NCBI GenBank assembly: GCA_014529385.2
Contig: CM043963.1
Coordinates: 81,618,412 to 81,682,411 of the forward strand
Length of the DNA: 64,000 nucleotides
Reading direction: 5' to 3'
DNA from: Adiantum capillus-veneris
Lineage: Eukaryota; Streptophyta; Polypodiopsida; Polypodiales; Pteridaceae
Shown: positions 35,338-48,900 of the stretch, piece by piece
How positions within the stretch are numbered: position 1 is the stretch's first letter
How the letters are laid out: each line of letters starts with the position of its first letter
Made by a program: the position numbers and the translations under genes
Notes under the pieces: model-generated
Database searches by the model: none
What the model saw: only the letters and a program-made list of their open reading frames with translations
What the model was told of the DNA's origin: nothing

Positions 35338-36366
35338 GTTGTATTCATCTTTCTTAGGTAATATTGTTGCAAATCTATGTGCTTTGTCATTGCCTGTCGT
35401 TACGTGCTATAGATTAACGCATCATTTTTCTTGTTTTTGAGTTGAATCTTTGAATTAATTTTTTGAAGCCACTAGGAATACATTTATCACTTCCTTTCTC
35501 TCAAAAGGGAAAGGGGGACACTTGTCCCAAGACTAACCTTGTTGCTTGTAATGCATCTTGCATGTGGTTAGCCTGGCTTGCAAGGGTCCAATGAGCTTCA
35601 AGCATGAGCTGCAAGGGGGGGTCGACCAAGCAAGAAGGGGATTAGCTTGGGGGGTATACTCTCCCACACACACTCTCATTGTGTGGAGTGCAAAGTGCAA
35701 GAGCTCCATCTCCTTCTCCAAGCTAGTAGAGAAGTTCAGAGCCTACACAAACACTCTTGGCTAAGGAATGCAAATACAACCAAGAGCCATGCTTCAATGC
35801 TTAAGCTTGCCATCTTCTCCATCTTCATTACTAAGCTATTAAGTATGCTAGCAAGAAGAGTGATGATATGTGAGGATCTAATTCTTTCTCCTATGAAATG
35901 CTTCTTCTTCCTCTTCCCTACCCTCATTCCCCGCTAGCTCTCTCCACCTTCCACGGTGTTTGAGGCCTTGGGACTGTGGCTTGGGACAGTTAATGCTTTC
36001 TTTTGCAAAGTTTATGTTAGGCTCGTGCTGCATGAAGCTTTCCATCTTCATTGCATCACCTAGGTCACAGGGAACACAAAGATTGTGTTGTACCAAGTCT
36101 CTCTTGATGGGAGAATCTGTAATACAAATGCCTATTGGAGGGGGGATCGGCTCCACATAAATCCGGTCCTCAACTATTGGCATGTTCTGTAAACTCTCTC
36201 TCTCTCTTGCAAAAGTATTGTTCACACCAGGTTAACTAAGTACCATGTTTATGTTGCTACCATCAAATAAGTTGACCCTCTATGCTCACAAAGTAATCTC
36301 ACAAAAGTGCTTTATCTAATTTTCTAATTCCGCTACTCTCAAAGTTCATAGGCCATTTCCATTACA
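34334..36366 (+). repeat. gypsy 3' LTR
   Basis: Starts TGTCATAAAATA, ends CCATTACA. It matches the solo LTR at 24993-26526 but is about 500 bp longer because it keeps a central stretch (35040-35535) with a CT tract that the solo copy lacks. Both are followed by the same flanking sequence, starting ATCTTTT. Confidence 0.88.
35292..35334. repeat. (CT)n microsatellite in LTR
   Basis: About 43 bp of uninterrupted CT dinucleotides in the centre of the 3' LTR, in the same LTR position as the CT tracts at 49215 and 57781. Confidence 0.95.
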
Positions 36367-38396
36367 ATCTTTTAAGCCTTCACAAAAGTATTAGCATATC
36401 ACCCAAACAAGATGTTCACGTGAAAAAACTCCAATTTTAGGCCACGAAAAAAAGCTCATATTATCTACATGCCAAAAAATGCACTTTTTTGGAATCTTGA
36501 TGGCAATCAGGTTTTAAATAGTCAAGTGCAAGTACTCTTAGCAAAAAAAGTTCACATTTACATGCATCTATCAGAGAAGATAATAAGCCCATTTTTTAGT
36601 CAAACTCTGAAATTTTTCTTGGAAGTTGATTTTTGACTTACCAATAAGTTGCTATAGCTTTTCCAAGATCCATGTTGACCACAAATGTTTTTTTTCAAAT
36701 CTCGAACTCATTATATGAGTCTCGTACCTGAAAACTCTAAAATTTTGCAAAACACATCATTGATGACATTTCAGAGGGTGAGATAGATTGAAAATCCTTC
36801 TCGATGTCTACTTACCATAATCCCAATATCATCAGCCAAAAGATAGTGGAAAGTGTCCACCAAGACTAGTTTTTCTTTGTTTTTTTCTTGAAAAGTGTGT
36901 CAACCCTTAGAATCTGACATAGTCTAAGCTATAAACCATTGAAAAACGATGTAATCTAGGCCTAAAGGTCCTCAGAAAGTATAGCCACTCCCAAGACACC
37001 TCTACACAGCTGAAGTAGATACACCTCAATCGTGCGGTTTCTAAAAGTTTGTTTTTGTTCTCCAAGAAAACCTAGAGGAAGTTTTGGACAATGCTATTGG
37101 GCAATAAGGTTTTTCCTTAGTTTAGGATACCTTGTCCCGACAACAATGCCAAAATGTGAGGGTCCTCAATTGCCAAGTATTGCTATCTTATTGTGGTGAT
37201 AGTGAAAACCACGAATATAAATGTCATACCGTGGGATGAAGTTGACCCGGCTAGTACATGGAGTCTAGGAGAGGTTGTTAGTCTCTTGCAAATCTCATTG
37301 GTTTACCAAGCAAAAAAATTCCAAACAAGACAAAACCTATAGGATGGATAGGCAACATCTAAAGACACATGCCCATGCCCTGAAATCCTCCTTTTGACTA
37401 CTTGCCAAAATCGTGCTTATTATCTATAGGGCAAATTTGACCTAACCGTTTTCAGCCCCGAATGCACCCTAGAGCTTAGTTATGATGCCCAACCACCCTC
37501 CTATGTTCAAAATGCAGTTTCATTATGTACATCTTGAGTTATGAGTAGATTTATAAGGAAGTTACCTGCAACACGAGAGAGAAGCACAATGTCACAAAGA
37601 TCTCGATGAAGTAGACGACACTTCAAACAAACACTCATGAGGGAGTTATAAGTTGGACAAGAAACTAGGAGAGTATACAATGCTATGCAGAAATGTTGTA
37701 ACGCTTATTATCCAAAACTTACAAAACCCTTACAAAAGTTGGCTTTTATACCTTAGCCATAGGGTTTAAAATGTGCAATGTTCGGGCACCCACTTGACCT
37801 TTAGGGCTCCACAACTTACTGTATCTACAACATTAGAAAAAATATGGACTCTCTAGGGGCCCTTTGGGATTAAGGTTAATTAGAGGTCAGCCAATGAGAA
37901 GAAAACCTAGAGGAAAAAGTAGACATACTCTATGCAATCAAAAAAGTAAGGGGACAAAGTAGTCTTACACTTCTTAATGGCCTCTTACCTAGTGATGAGA
38001 AGGTGGGGGTTGGGGCGCACTTGGAACTTCCAAGTTTCCCTCCTTTTTTACTTGGTTTTGAAAAAACCCCAAAAAATTGAAAATTTCTAAAATTTTGAAA
38101 AATCAAATCTTATCTTTTTAAAATCCCCCTTAACCTATTTTATGGTCATAAAAGCATTTTTTGACCTCCAAAAGTCAAAACGTGCACCAAAAAGCCCTAA
38201 AATTCAAAAATTTCTAAAACTTTTGAACATCATTTTCTACTATTCAAAGCCCCTCCAAAACTATTCCATACCTAAAAAGTGATTTTCTCTCTCTAGAACC
38301 CCTTTTCCAAGCCCTCCTTGATTGCAACCATCACACACGCTCTCTACTCCAACACTATCTCTCTACAATCATCTCCATTGCAGCAGTAAGAAAGAT

Positions 38397-38632
38397 CCTC
38401 TCTCCTCCCCTCCCTCCTCCTATTGCCACACCAAGCAAGGGTTATCCACCTTCTCCTATCTCCATTGCCACCACGCTACTCCCCCCGCTCTGCCACTACC
38501 CTCTCTCCATTTCCCCTCTCTCCTCCCCTCCCACCTCCCATTGCCACACGAAGCAAGGGTCATCCATGTTCTCCTATCTCCATTGCCACCACGCCACTCC
38601 CCTGCTCTACCACTAGCACCTCCCATTGGCCC
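38397..38632. repeat. ~118-bp tandem duplication inside copy 2
   Basis: The phrase CCTCTCTCCTCCCCTCCC...GCAAGGG.TATCCA...CTCCTATCTCCATTGCCACCACGC occurs at 38397 and again at 38514. The first flank copy (27.2 kb) has this sequence once, so the duplication arose after the segment was duplicated. Confidence 0.8.
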
Positions 38633-38882
38633 ACCAAGGAAACCATTCCCTTTCTACCACCTGCATTGTAACAACAAGCAATGTCCTCCTCCTCCTCCTA
38701 ATTCTCTTTGCTTACTCATGGCCATCTGTACTCTGCAAAGGCGGCCAAAGTATGAAGTCACAACATTTGCATGCCACAACACAAGAGGTAAAGATGGTGA
38801 GTGGGTTCCACAAGATTTCACCAAAGGTGCTTGGGTATACATGCAGTCATCTACTATTGGCCCTCACCATGTTCAAAACCGT

Positions 38883-40139
38883 TCAAACTTGGATCATCAT
38901 TGGAAATGAAATCTCCTTGGTATTAAGGATCGCAAGGAGGACAAGGGGACCATAGCCATTGTGCAACATGCTTTGATAATGTCCATAATCCCCGCAGCTA
39001 TAACATAGAATTGCCTGATTCAATAGGAGAATCGAAGGACGAGGAGGTCGTTGCTCCTGCTGCATGGAGTTAGAGGAGGAGGCATAGAAGCTCTGAGAAG
39101 GTGAGGGAGCATGGGCATGATAAAAGCTCTGAGAGGGAAAAGTACTATGCATACCTTGCATAGGAGGGGCTGTCAACAAAGATGGCATGTGGTTTAGATG
39201 GGCATAGGGGAAAACCATGTTGTATGCAAGTGTTGGCCCTTGTTGAGCAATAGAACCAAGACTTTGTTGTATTTGTTGAAATCCCTTGAGGTAGTAGCAG
39301 TCCTAATTGTCCTCATGTCCAGACATTTCACAAAAGTGGCAATAAGTCCAAAGGGGGCATTCATATGGAGGGTGCCACGGCATGAGATACACCAAACCAT
39401 AGCCTTACTCTACTGCTGAGACCTAAGCTCTTCTATCTCGCACTTGATCTATTCCAAAGCCTCGTGATGTGGAGGCTTCTCTTGTCAAAGAGAGAAGGAC
39501 CTCTTCTCTTGAAGAGCTCGCTGTAACTTTAGAGCTTCTAGCTCCCTGTGTAAAGAAGTCAAGGGGTCAAATGTACTTTCCAAGAGTGCAGAGGAAGACT
39601 CTACATGAGGAGAGTTGGTAAACAGCTTCCTTTCCCCCTCTATCCTAGAACCAACAAACTCCTCTAAAGTGGCTTCACATCGGAGACTCTCTCTCAGTTT
39701 TTGCTGAGAAGTCTTAGGAAGAGCCTTCTCTACCCACTTCTTGTACCATAAATTCACCTGGTTGCTGAGGAATCTTGGACTAGAGACTTTGTTCTAGTCA
39801 TGAGTTGTACAAAAGTCTCTTTGGGATGTGCATCAGGTTGGCCAACTCATCTAGAACCTTCTCTTGGAAGTCTCCTGGTCTAAAAGCCTCATAGAATTGT
39901 TGTCTTAATATGGCCCAATTCGTAAAGTGGTTTTCTACAAACTGTTTGTACCTTTTATTTGCTAAACCATCCAAGGTGGATGGGAAGAGTACTAAGTAGA
40001 CGTCTTCTCGATTGAGGCCACGACCCCTGCTGAGACAAAAAAATCTCCGGACAAGGACATCGGCATCTTCTATGGAGAGACCCTTGAATGTCAGAAACTT
40101 GATATTCACATTAGCCAAAACGCTTGTGAGCTCTTCCAT
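38883..40139 (-). pseudogene. LTR-retroelement gag, copy 2
   Basis: The best-preserved copy: a 113-residue open frame from 40139 has NREDVYLVLFPSTLDGLANK and FVENHFTNWAILRQQFYEAF, the retrotransposon gag core. Then KKWVEKALPKTSQQKLRESLR (about 39750), Met/Pro/Ser-rich sequence, and a zinc-knuckle-like CYSCGDYGHYQSML near 39000 with the last Cys lost. Several stops and frame changes. Confidence 0.75.
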
Positions 40140-40182
40140 GGTTTTCTGTGTAGGAGCCTATTGCTAAAGAGCTTGTTGTAAC

Positions 40183-41050
40183 CCTACTCCTCTGCTACAC
40201 CAAACATCTCTAACACATTGCTTGCTGACTCTTGAAATATTTCTCTAGTCAACTCCAGTCATGTGGTACGATCTATAGCTAGGTCTTACTTTTGGTTCAT
40301 TATGTCCACAGCATTGCAATAGCACTTCTCAACAATTTAAAGCATGAAATTTTCAAAAGAATTTAAAGGATGCATAGCTTTGTGGAGAACTCAGTTGATC
40401 ATTGGCATCAAACCCTTGATGACTACCGCAGCCTGATTTTAGATGCCTATCATAAAACATGCAAACATGTTCAATTGAGAGCAAGCCTACTCACTTCGAG
40501 CAAGTGTTTGTGAGTGCACATGAAAGATCTATAGAAGATATCAAATAATCCACTACATGGACTATACATGTATAATCTAAGTTATTGTACCTGTGAATGT
40601 AAGCAATGACCAAAACTAAGTACTAGTGAGATTCAACACGACAAGTCCGTGCCCAAGTGCAGCTCCAAAAATTTACCTTTCAACCATCACAACAGTTGAA
40701 ATCAGACAAATAGATGCAGCTAGAAACGTTTCAAAGACACCAATGTAATTGGATATTATCCAAAAGAAAACAACTCACTAAAACATTGTAAACAATCCTC
40801 TTACCAAGCTAGCGTCCCTACAATGAGACAAATAAGTTTCTTACAAGCTGCATACTTGTGCTTTGGGAGACATAACACAAGAAGTTTTGTCTCATGTCAC
40901 TTGTAGACAACAAGAGCAAAGAAAAGTCCAACTTTTCTTTGTGATCCTACTAACAAAAAAATGTAGAAATGATCTGCTAATGATGTTGCTTGCAAATGTC
41001 CTAGATCAAAAGAAAATTCCACAATTAGATGTCGCGTATATGCGTTGAAG
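40183..41050. other. Non-coding stretch, no gene recognised
   Basis: Short frames only. It shares phrases with 44290-44600 (GATGCCTATCACAAAACATGCA; GAGAGCAAGCCTACT), so both are diverged copies of one repeat. Confidence 0.5.
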
Positions 41051-41055
41051 CACCT

Positions 41056-41138
41056 TGTAGAGACTGCCTCTAGGGAGGATGAAGCCTTATGAGCTTCGCC
41101 ATGGTGGCTTGGAGAATTGTGTAGAGCAGAGAGAGGAT

Positions 41139-41176
<38 letters not shown>

Positions 41177-41333
41177 TTGACATAACAAAAAAATAACACT
41201 ATGATTGTATTAATCTTAAAAGGCCTTACATATATAAAGAGTGGAAATGTCCGTGCAAACTTCTAAAAGAAGTGGAGTGCATATGCATGCTCCAAGAGAG
41301 TGTTCGCATGGGTAGAGGGCTTGAAACCCAACA
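41056..41333 (-). repeat. 3' LTR of non-autonomous element
   Basis: 278 bp, with a longer GA tract (41141-41172) than the partner LTR. A TATA-like sequence (TTTATATATG on the minus strand, near 41228-41240) marks the probable promoter. Confidence 0.85.
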
Positions 41334-42648
41334 ATCCCCCTCAAGCCCGAACTAGACACCACTCTTATGATACCTCGAGTGTTTTGGTGTACTCGTCAAC
41401 CGTGAGTTTGAGTCTCTCACAACCAAGGGTTTTGATATATCCATGTTAAGCTACCAATTAATGGAGTTTTTTTAGTTTGCTTTTGAACCTTGGGTTTAAG
41501 CTGTACCCAATAACCTCATGAGAAGTGGGACAACAGGTTGAGAACCGAACAGATTTATTAGAGGTCTTACCACTTATGTGTAGCAGTGTCTAGCCTGGAT
41601 AATGTTTTGGCGTGACAATAATTCACAACTAATAAGTTAAAAGAAGACTTTCGATAAGAAATATATGGATTTTTTTGACAACATACAAAATCTATGACAC
41701 TGAACAAGTAAACAAGTTTTGAATTTTTTGTTGATATATCGGGTTGTTGTAACAAACTTTCGATTTCAGTGTTCTTCATCCATGAGGTATCTTCTTCCAA
41801 AACAACAAAGACACTATTTGTGTTTGTGTCTTTTGAGAAATGCTGATTGAGCACTCGTTATTAATTGCATAAGTAAGAGTTGTGCTTGTTGTCCTACCAT
41901 AGGCTTCCATGAGCTTGGATCAAATATCCTTTAGAAAACTAAAGGTACTTACCATCGGATCAACCTTCGTTGTTATCACCTTTTGGTGAATTCCTTTAAA
42001 ACCGTTAAGAACAAGAAAAAACCGCCGTTATATGGCTTTTGAAAACTAGAATCCCATTTGGATGCTCGTTACCTTTAGGTTGATGAAGTTGAGATTTGTA
42101 GCTTTTTGAGATGCTAGCAAAACTACCAATGAGCTCAACCAAAACTTATGTCGGATTTCAATACTAATTGCCTTTCCTTTTGAAACGCTAAAACATTGTT
42201 AACCTTGGTTGTGAAAGACGTTTTGAGATGCCTTTGTTGATAGTGCTATGATCACTATGAGAGTTTTGGTATGCACACCAATTTCTTACCCACTAGCTCT
42301 TCAAAACAACAACAGATTAATATGCTCAAATATTGCCCATGAGGCTTTTGATATTCCATGCCTGGGCTTGCCTTACCAATTCCACAAAAAAGGCCAACTT
42401 TTGATATGCTGCACAAAACAATGTCATCCACGTGCATTGCCTTCACTACCAGCTGCTAATACCTTGCTAGCAACGACGTCTTTAGAAGTCACCCGCTGTT
42501 CACCTTACGCCCACAGAGACAACATTTTGAGAGGTGCCGTTTTCCTGCAAGTGCCTACAGTGCCTAGGAATTGATGGCCTTTTGATATGCTAGAACCACT
42601 TGAGCCTTGACGACGGTGACCTGCAACGCCTATCTCCTGCCCGCCTGG

Positions 42649-42660
42649 GCTTTGACACCA
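42649..42660 (-). promoter_or_regulatory. Primer-binding site of non-autonomous element
   Basis: Minus-strand TGGTGTCAAAGC, 2 bp after the LTR end, matches TGGTATCAGAGC at 10 of 12 positions. Confidence 0.7.
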
Positions 42661-42662
42661 CG

Positions 42663-42918
42663 TGTAGAGAATTTGGCTAGGGAGGATGAAGCCTGCCATG
42701 GTGGCTTGGAGCAGCATGCAGAGCAGAGAGAGGATAATGAGAGAGAGAGAGAGAGAGAGAGTCGACGCATTAAAAAAATAATGCTATGATTGTATTAATC
42801 TAAAAAATCCTTACATATATAAAGAGTGGAATTTTCCATGAAAACTTCTAAAAGAAGTGGAGTGCATCTGCATGCTCCAAGAGAGTGTTCCCACGGGTAG
42901 AGGGCTTGAAACCCAACA
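42663..42918 (-). repeat. 5' LTR of non-autonomous element
   Basis: 256 bp, matching 41056-41333 apart from point changes and GA-tract length (42739-42761). It carries the same TATA-like TTTATATATG on the minus strand. Confidence 0.85.
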
Positions 42919-43040
42919 CACCTTGCATGCGGGGAGATGCAGTGGTAAAATAGCCCCGTAACATTCTCTCTTCTCTTCAAAACCTGATACATTTAGATGC
43001 CTTCGAAGCACCTTGCATGCAGGGAGATGCATCCTATAAA
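42919..43040. repeat. ~90-bp tandem units beginning CACCTTGCATGC
   Basis: CACCTTGCATGCGGGGAGATGCA at 42919 and a near-identical phrase at 43009 are 90 bp apart. The pre-insertion site of the adjacent element (GAAGCACCT|TGCATGC) lies in one such unit. Confidence 0.8.
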
Positions 43041-43454
43041 AGATCATTCTATCTTCTACAAAGAAGTTGGCACATAATCAAAAGGCTCTTTTTGTTGTAT
43101 GACAAGTGAGTGCATCACCTTACTAAATCATGCAAATAAAGATGGAAAGTTTGAATCAAGCATGTAGTACCCTAGGAATGTGCTAACTCAGAGAAGTCAA
43201 ATTTACTAGGCCAATGCTAACTTAGAGAAGTCGGCATTAAAAAAGATAAAGGAACACTTCAATGGAATCAAAAACAAAGATATACCAAAAAAATTTAGTA
43301 TGAGCCAAGAGGTGGTGAGAAGTGTGCATGCTTGACATAGTTGTTTCTATGAAGCTCCCTCTTGACATAGTTGTTGCTACGAAGCTCCCTCTTCTGCTTC
43401 CAAATGTTCCTCTGCTTCAACATCCACTCCATTCTTGAAAATCTCCCCCCGCCC

Positions 43455-43455
<1 letters not shown>
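43041..43455. other. Non-coding stretch
   Basis: Contains a short direct repeat, CTTGACATAGTTGTT.CTA.GAAGCTCCCT, at 43333 and 43362. No gene recognised. Confidence 0.5.

Positions 43456-43532
<77 letters not shown>
43456..43532. repeat. (CT)n microsatellite
   Basis: About 77 bp of uninterrupted CT dinucleotides. Confidence 0.97.
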
Positions 43533-43534
<2 letters not shown>

Positions 43535-44030
43535 GGAAATGTTGAACATATTAATTTGCATGCCTCAAAGTAGCAATAGTACAAAGGCTTTCTGAATTAA
43601 TTTCTATCTTGATGAATCCAACCTTTTGGAAATAGATCTATCATGTATGCTCTGCTCTTCAAATGGCCCAACTCCTCAAATATTTGAACATTTATCGACT
43701 ACTATGCTCCTCAAATTACCCGCCTCCACCAAACAAAATGTTGACAACACTAGAGAGAAGGCATTCGGAACAAACAAGGGATAATACAAAGGAAACGGAG
43801 GCAAGCAAAAGGAAAAATGTAGAAGGCTAGTGTCACCGATGTGAAAAGAAAGCTACACATGAAAAAGCATTTTTCTACATGTGCATACATCAACCTATCA
43901 TTGTCCCTTCCATGGATGGGCACTTGTGTGCAATCACAACTTTCATCTCCACTTCCAAGCAATGGAGACCATGTGCTACCCATACCCATCACGCTTGTAC
44001 ATGGAGCCGTTGTCTACTATCTAGGTTATG

Positions 44031-45983
<1,953 letters not shown>

Positions 45984-46065
<82 letters not shown>
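45984..46065. repeat. (GA)n microsatellite
   Basis: About 82 bp of uninterrupted GA dinucleotides. Confidence 0.97.
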
Positions 46066-46067
<2 letters not shown>

Positions 46068-46932
46068 CTGAGAGGGAGGAGGAAATAGAGACTAAAGTAG
46101 GGTTTTGTCTAGATTGGAGACAAAATTTTATCATGCACTTTAACCTCCTTCCATGGGCGACCTTGCAAGAAAAGGTCAAATTTGTTGATCATATCAAATT
46201 TCCATGTCCGCCCATTTCTACCTTTGTTTTGTTGATGTGACTACCAGTTTACTGATTTTGCCAAGAAAACAACCCTCCCTCATCTGCCCCCCATAGTGCA
46301 ACATGTTCATCTTCCCCTACCCCCATAGCTCGACAGGTCGCTCCCAACAGTTCGGCGTAAAATTAGCCCAACAAAGCTCTATCATTCCAGCATCCCACCT
46401 CTCTATTCTCACTCATTGAGTTAATAGTAGATCCCCACTCCCTACAACATCCTAACCCCAATAGAACTTGCTTCCACCGGCGAAGCCATTGCCACTCGGG
46501 CCTCCTCCAGATGCAAGCGCACCTTTGTTGGAGTTGCGGTAACACCCCCAAAGATCGACAACACCACTTTCCTGCAAAATGAAATCAAGAGACTATGGAA
46601 GGAGAATGATGAGTTGAAATGACAACTCATTGTGATCAAGGCTCATCTCACCATAGTAGAGAAATTTAAGAATGAAGAAAAGGAACAGATGGAAGCCATG
46701 TTCAATAAACTAGGGTGGAGGTAGAGACCACCTTGACAAAGGAGGTCATAGCTAAACTACAAGAGGTCATCTCCTGCGAGGTTGAAGATCGAGTGGCATT
46801 CACACTACGCGAGCCATAACGACAAGAAGATATCGCCTTCAATGCACATTCACAAGCAAGCACTAGCTTCTTTAACTCACCTCATCAAAGACAAAAAAAT
46901 TCCCCTTACATGAAAAGATGCTACGTGTTACT
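46066..46932. other. Non-coding stretch with a short coiled-coil-like frame
   Basis: Between about 46560 and 46725 the plus strand reads LQNEIKRLWKENDELK, a stop, then IVIKAHLTIVEKF and KEEKEQMEAMF-like heptads. This could be a decayed gag or gene fragment; no family can be named. Confidence 0.3.
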
Positions 46933-47212
46933 CTCTTGTCTTCTAGGATTTGGTTGCCAATATTCCACGTATCCTCCTACCCATGTGACCGCGAATCACA
47001 AGCCGACTATTTTTTCTTGATATAGGTTAAGTACTCCCACAACCATGGATTGTAGTTGGGACCCCAACATCGCTCTTGTCTTCTGGGATTTGGTTGCCAA
47101 CATTCAAGATATCCTCCCACCCATGCCACCGCAAATCGCAAGCTGACCATTTTTGTTGATATAAGTTAAGTACTCCCACAACCATGGATTGTAATTGAAT
47201 CTCAGTGTGAAG
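46933..47212. repeat. 140-bp tandem duplication
   Basis: CTCTTGTCTTCTRGGATTTG starts copies at 46933 and 47073. Each ends near ACTCCCACAACCATGGATTG. Copies differ at scattered bases. Confidence 0.88.
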
Positions 47213-47735
47213 TAGCCGTGTAGAAACTAGAGATCTTGGTAGGATGGCACACATGAATTTCACAAATTACTACATAACATAATCATCACATTCATCCTGT
47301 GCTTTGGTCGTCAGCTACTCTTTACTTATACTGTGCACTTGCATCTTTGATAATACTTTTCCAACAATATATAATTGCTTTATTGATTGCATGTCCATGG
47401 TACATGTAGATGCCATCACAATGTATAAGAATCAGTCGCAAGAATTAACACAGAAACACTACCTCGGACTCCCATCATACTCATCACTCACACCCAAAAA
47501 TTTAAAGCGATAGTAATAATTAACAGATAGGCATTTGAAAGCCCATTTTTTTGTAATACCTTGAAACAATCACAACATGTAGCAGCTGAAGTTGCCCTTA
47601 ATGCCCTCTCGATTCAACTACCAAATACAAAAAACTAGCTACCCAAATGCTACTACTCCCCTCACATATGAGAATCACATATTAACAAAAAATCTTACTC
47701 TCCTCTTTTTGGAACATGATATAACAACTGCTTAA

Positions 47736-47936
47736 AAAAATTTGCTACAAGAAGCACAACAATCGGGCGACAAATTACCTACTTATTCTACTAAAATATT
47801 AGTGAAAGATCACATGCCAACTTTTACTTCCACGATCGAAACATTTGGTGTATGCTTTGTTGTAGAACCAACTACAACAAAGCAGCAAGTAGAGAAAAAT
47901 GCTATGAGAGTTGCATGGATTGCTCTTAACACAAAT
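47736..47936 (+). pseudogene. Double-stranded RNA-binding domain fragment (DRB-like)
   Basis: KNLLQEAQQSGDKLPTYSTK, then DHMPTFTSTIETFGVCFV and KQQVEKNAMRVAWIALN reproduce the whole alpha-beta-beta-beta-alpha layout of a dsRBD, with the P.F...V block and the Lys-rich start of helix 2 (K.Q.EKNA). Plant DRB proteins, partners of Dicer-like enzymes in small-RNA biogenesis, have this domain twice; only one is visible here. A stop lies just upstream (47733), no partner exon is recognised, and the frame continues past the domain into unrelated sequence to 48212. Most likely an isolated exon or captured fragment. Confidence 0.7.
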
Positions 47937-48689
47937 TTGATGAATTTTCTATGTTCAAACAACTACCATTCTCTCTCCATTAGATACGGTACTACTTTCA
48001 CCATTTTTGAAGTGAAAAGTATGTGCTTCCTTTTGCTACTAGAAAATGATTTGTTCCTTTGCACAAACCCGCTTGTAATTTTCTTTGCATTTCCATACAT
48101 AAATACTCATGATGGAACAATTGTGCATGTTTTTTTCAACTTCAAACTCCCACAAACAACCAACAACTCCCTCTTTGATCGAACTACAATTAACTACAAA
48201 TTAGAGCAGTAAAATTGTAAGTACGACATATTTAGAACACCATTTGCTTTGCTCTGATTTATTGAGAGCTGTAGTAACACCTTACAGCTACATGTGTAAG
48301 TCTTAGGCATATACTGGCTTGCCAAAGAATATGGAACATATCAACTCCATAAAAACATACATAACATGTAACAAACTTCAACAACTCCTGTTTGATGCTT
48401 GTGTGCCATAAACGGTTCTAAATTAGACCCTGTCATAAATATCTAATATCTAACCAACCCAAATGATTTTCTCATATTAAACTGATAATTTAATATGGGA
48501 AAATAAACGGGAACAAGGGTTAGAATATAGACATGTGCTTATGGATCTATCTCAACACGCGGCCAATGGTAAAGGGGCCCAAATGAGAGATGGTCTGTCA
48601 AGATCAGGGTTAACTAATAATCTTAAAAGACCTTAGGATTAGCTTCATTAAAGACCTCCAATGGTTAGTGTTAAAAGTCCTTTGACCTT

Positions 48690-48900
48690 AAGCAAGGTTG
48701 AGCTTGAGGTGGGAACCCAACCTAAACTTAAGCAAGCTAGGGTTGTGCTTGAGGTGGGAACCTTAAGCAAGATTGGGTTGTGCTTGAGGTGGGAACCCGA
48801 CCTAAACTTAAGCAAGCTAGGGCTGTGCTTGAGGTGGGAACTCGACCTAAACATATGCAAGCTAGGGCTGTGCTTGAGGTGGGAACTCCACCTAAGGTGC
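48690..48900. repeat. Tandem ~50-bp repeats in LTR
   Basis: TGCTTGAGGTGGGAACY occurs five times, separated by diverged CGACCTAAACTTAAGCAAGC blocks. The solo LTR and the 34-kb LTR have fewer copies, so copy number varies within the family. Confidence 0.85.

Larger units (their letters stand above)
28887..36366 (+). mobile_element. Ty3/gypsy chromovirus, 5' LTR missing, 3' LTR present
   Basis: Leader homologous to 50312-50415, gag at 28994, protease, reverse transcriptase, RNase H, integrase and a chromodomain-like C-terminus, then a polypurine tract (AAGAGAGAGGTGA) and 3' LTR at 34334. Domain order and chromodomain place it in Ty3/gypsy chromoviruses. Broken by stops, frameshifts and an insertion in the RNase H region. 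Confidence 0.88.
36367..40182 (-). repeat. Duplicated flank, copy 2, carrying palindromes and a minus-strand gag
   Basis: Homologous to 26527-28482. It retains a 1.3-kb stretch (about 36608-37885) with more GATAATAAGC / GCTTATTATC half-motifs. Homology to copy 1 stops at GAGCTTGTTGTAAC (40182). Confidence 0.8.
41056..42918 (-). mobile_element. Complete non-autonomous LTR retrotransposon, 1.86 kb
   Basis: Two similar LTRs (41056-41333 and 42663-42918) in inverted sense read TGTTGGGTTTC...TCTACA on the minus strand. A primer site TGGTGTCAAAGC (42660-42649; 10 of 12 match to tRNA-iMet) follows the 5' LTR, and a polypurine tract (AGGGGGAT) precedes the 3' LTR. The 5-bp sequence CACCT flanks both ends exactly. 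The 1.33-kb interior codes for no pol; a short stretch (KLMEAYGRTTSTTLT-like) may be a copia gag relic. Size and structure fit a TRIM/LARD-like element mobilised by copia proteins. Confidence 0.88.

Noticed and set aside
38322-38955. 195-residue Pro/His-rich plus-strand frame
   Set aside because: Composition reflects tandem CTCC-rich repeats; the duplicated copy at 27.1 kb does not keep the frame.
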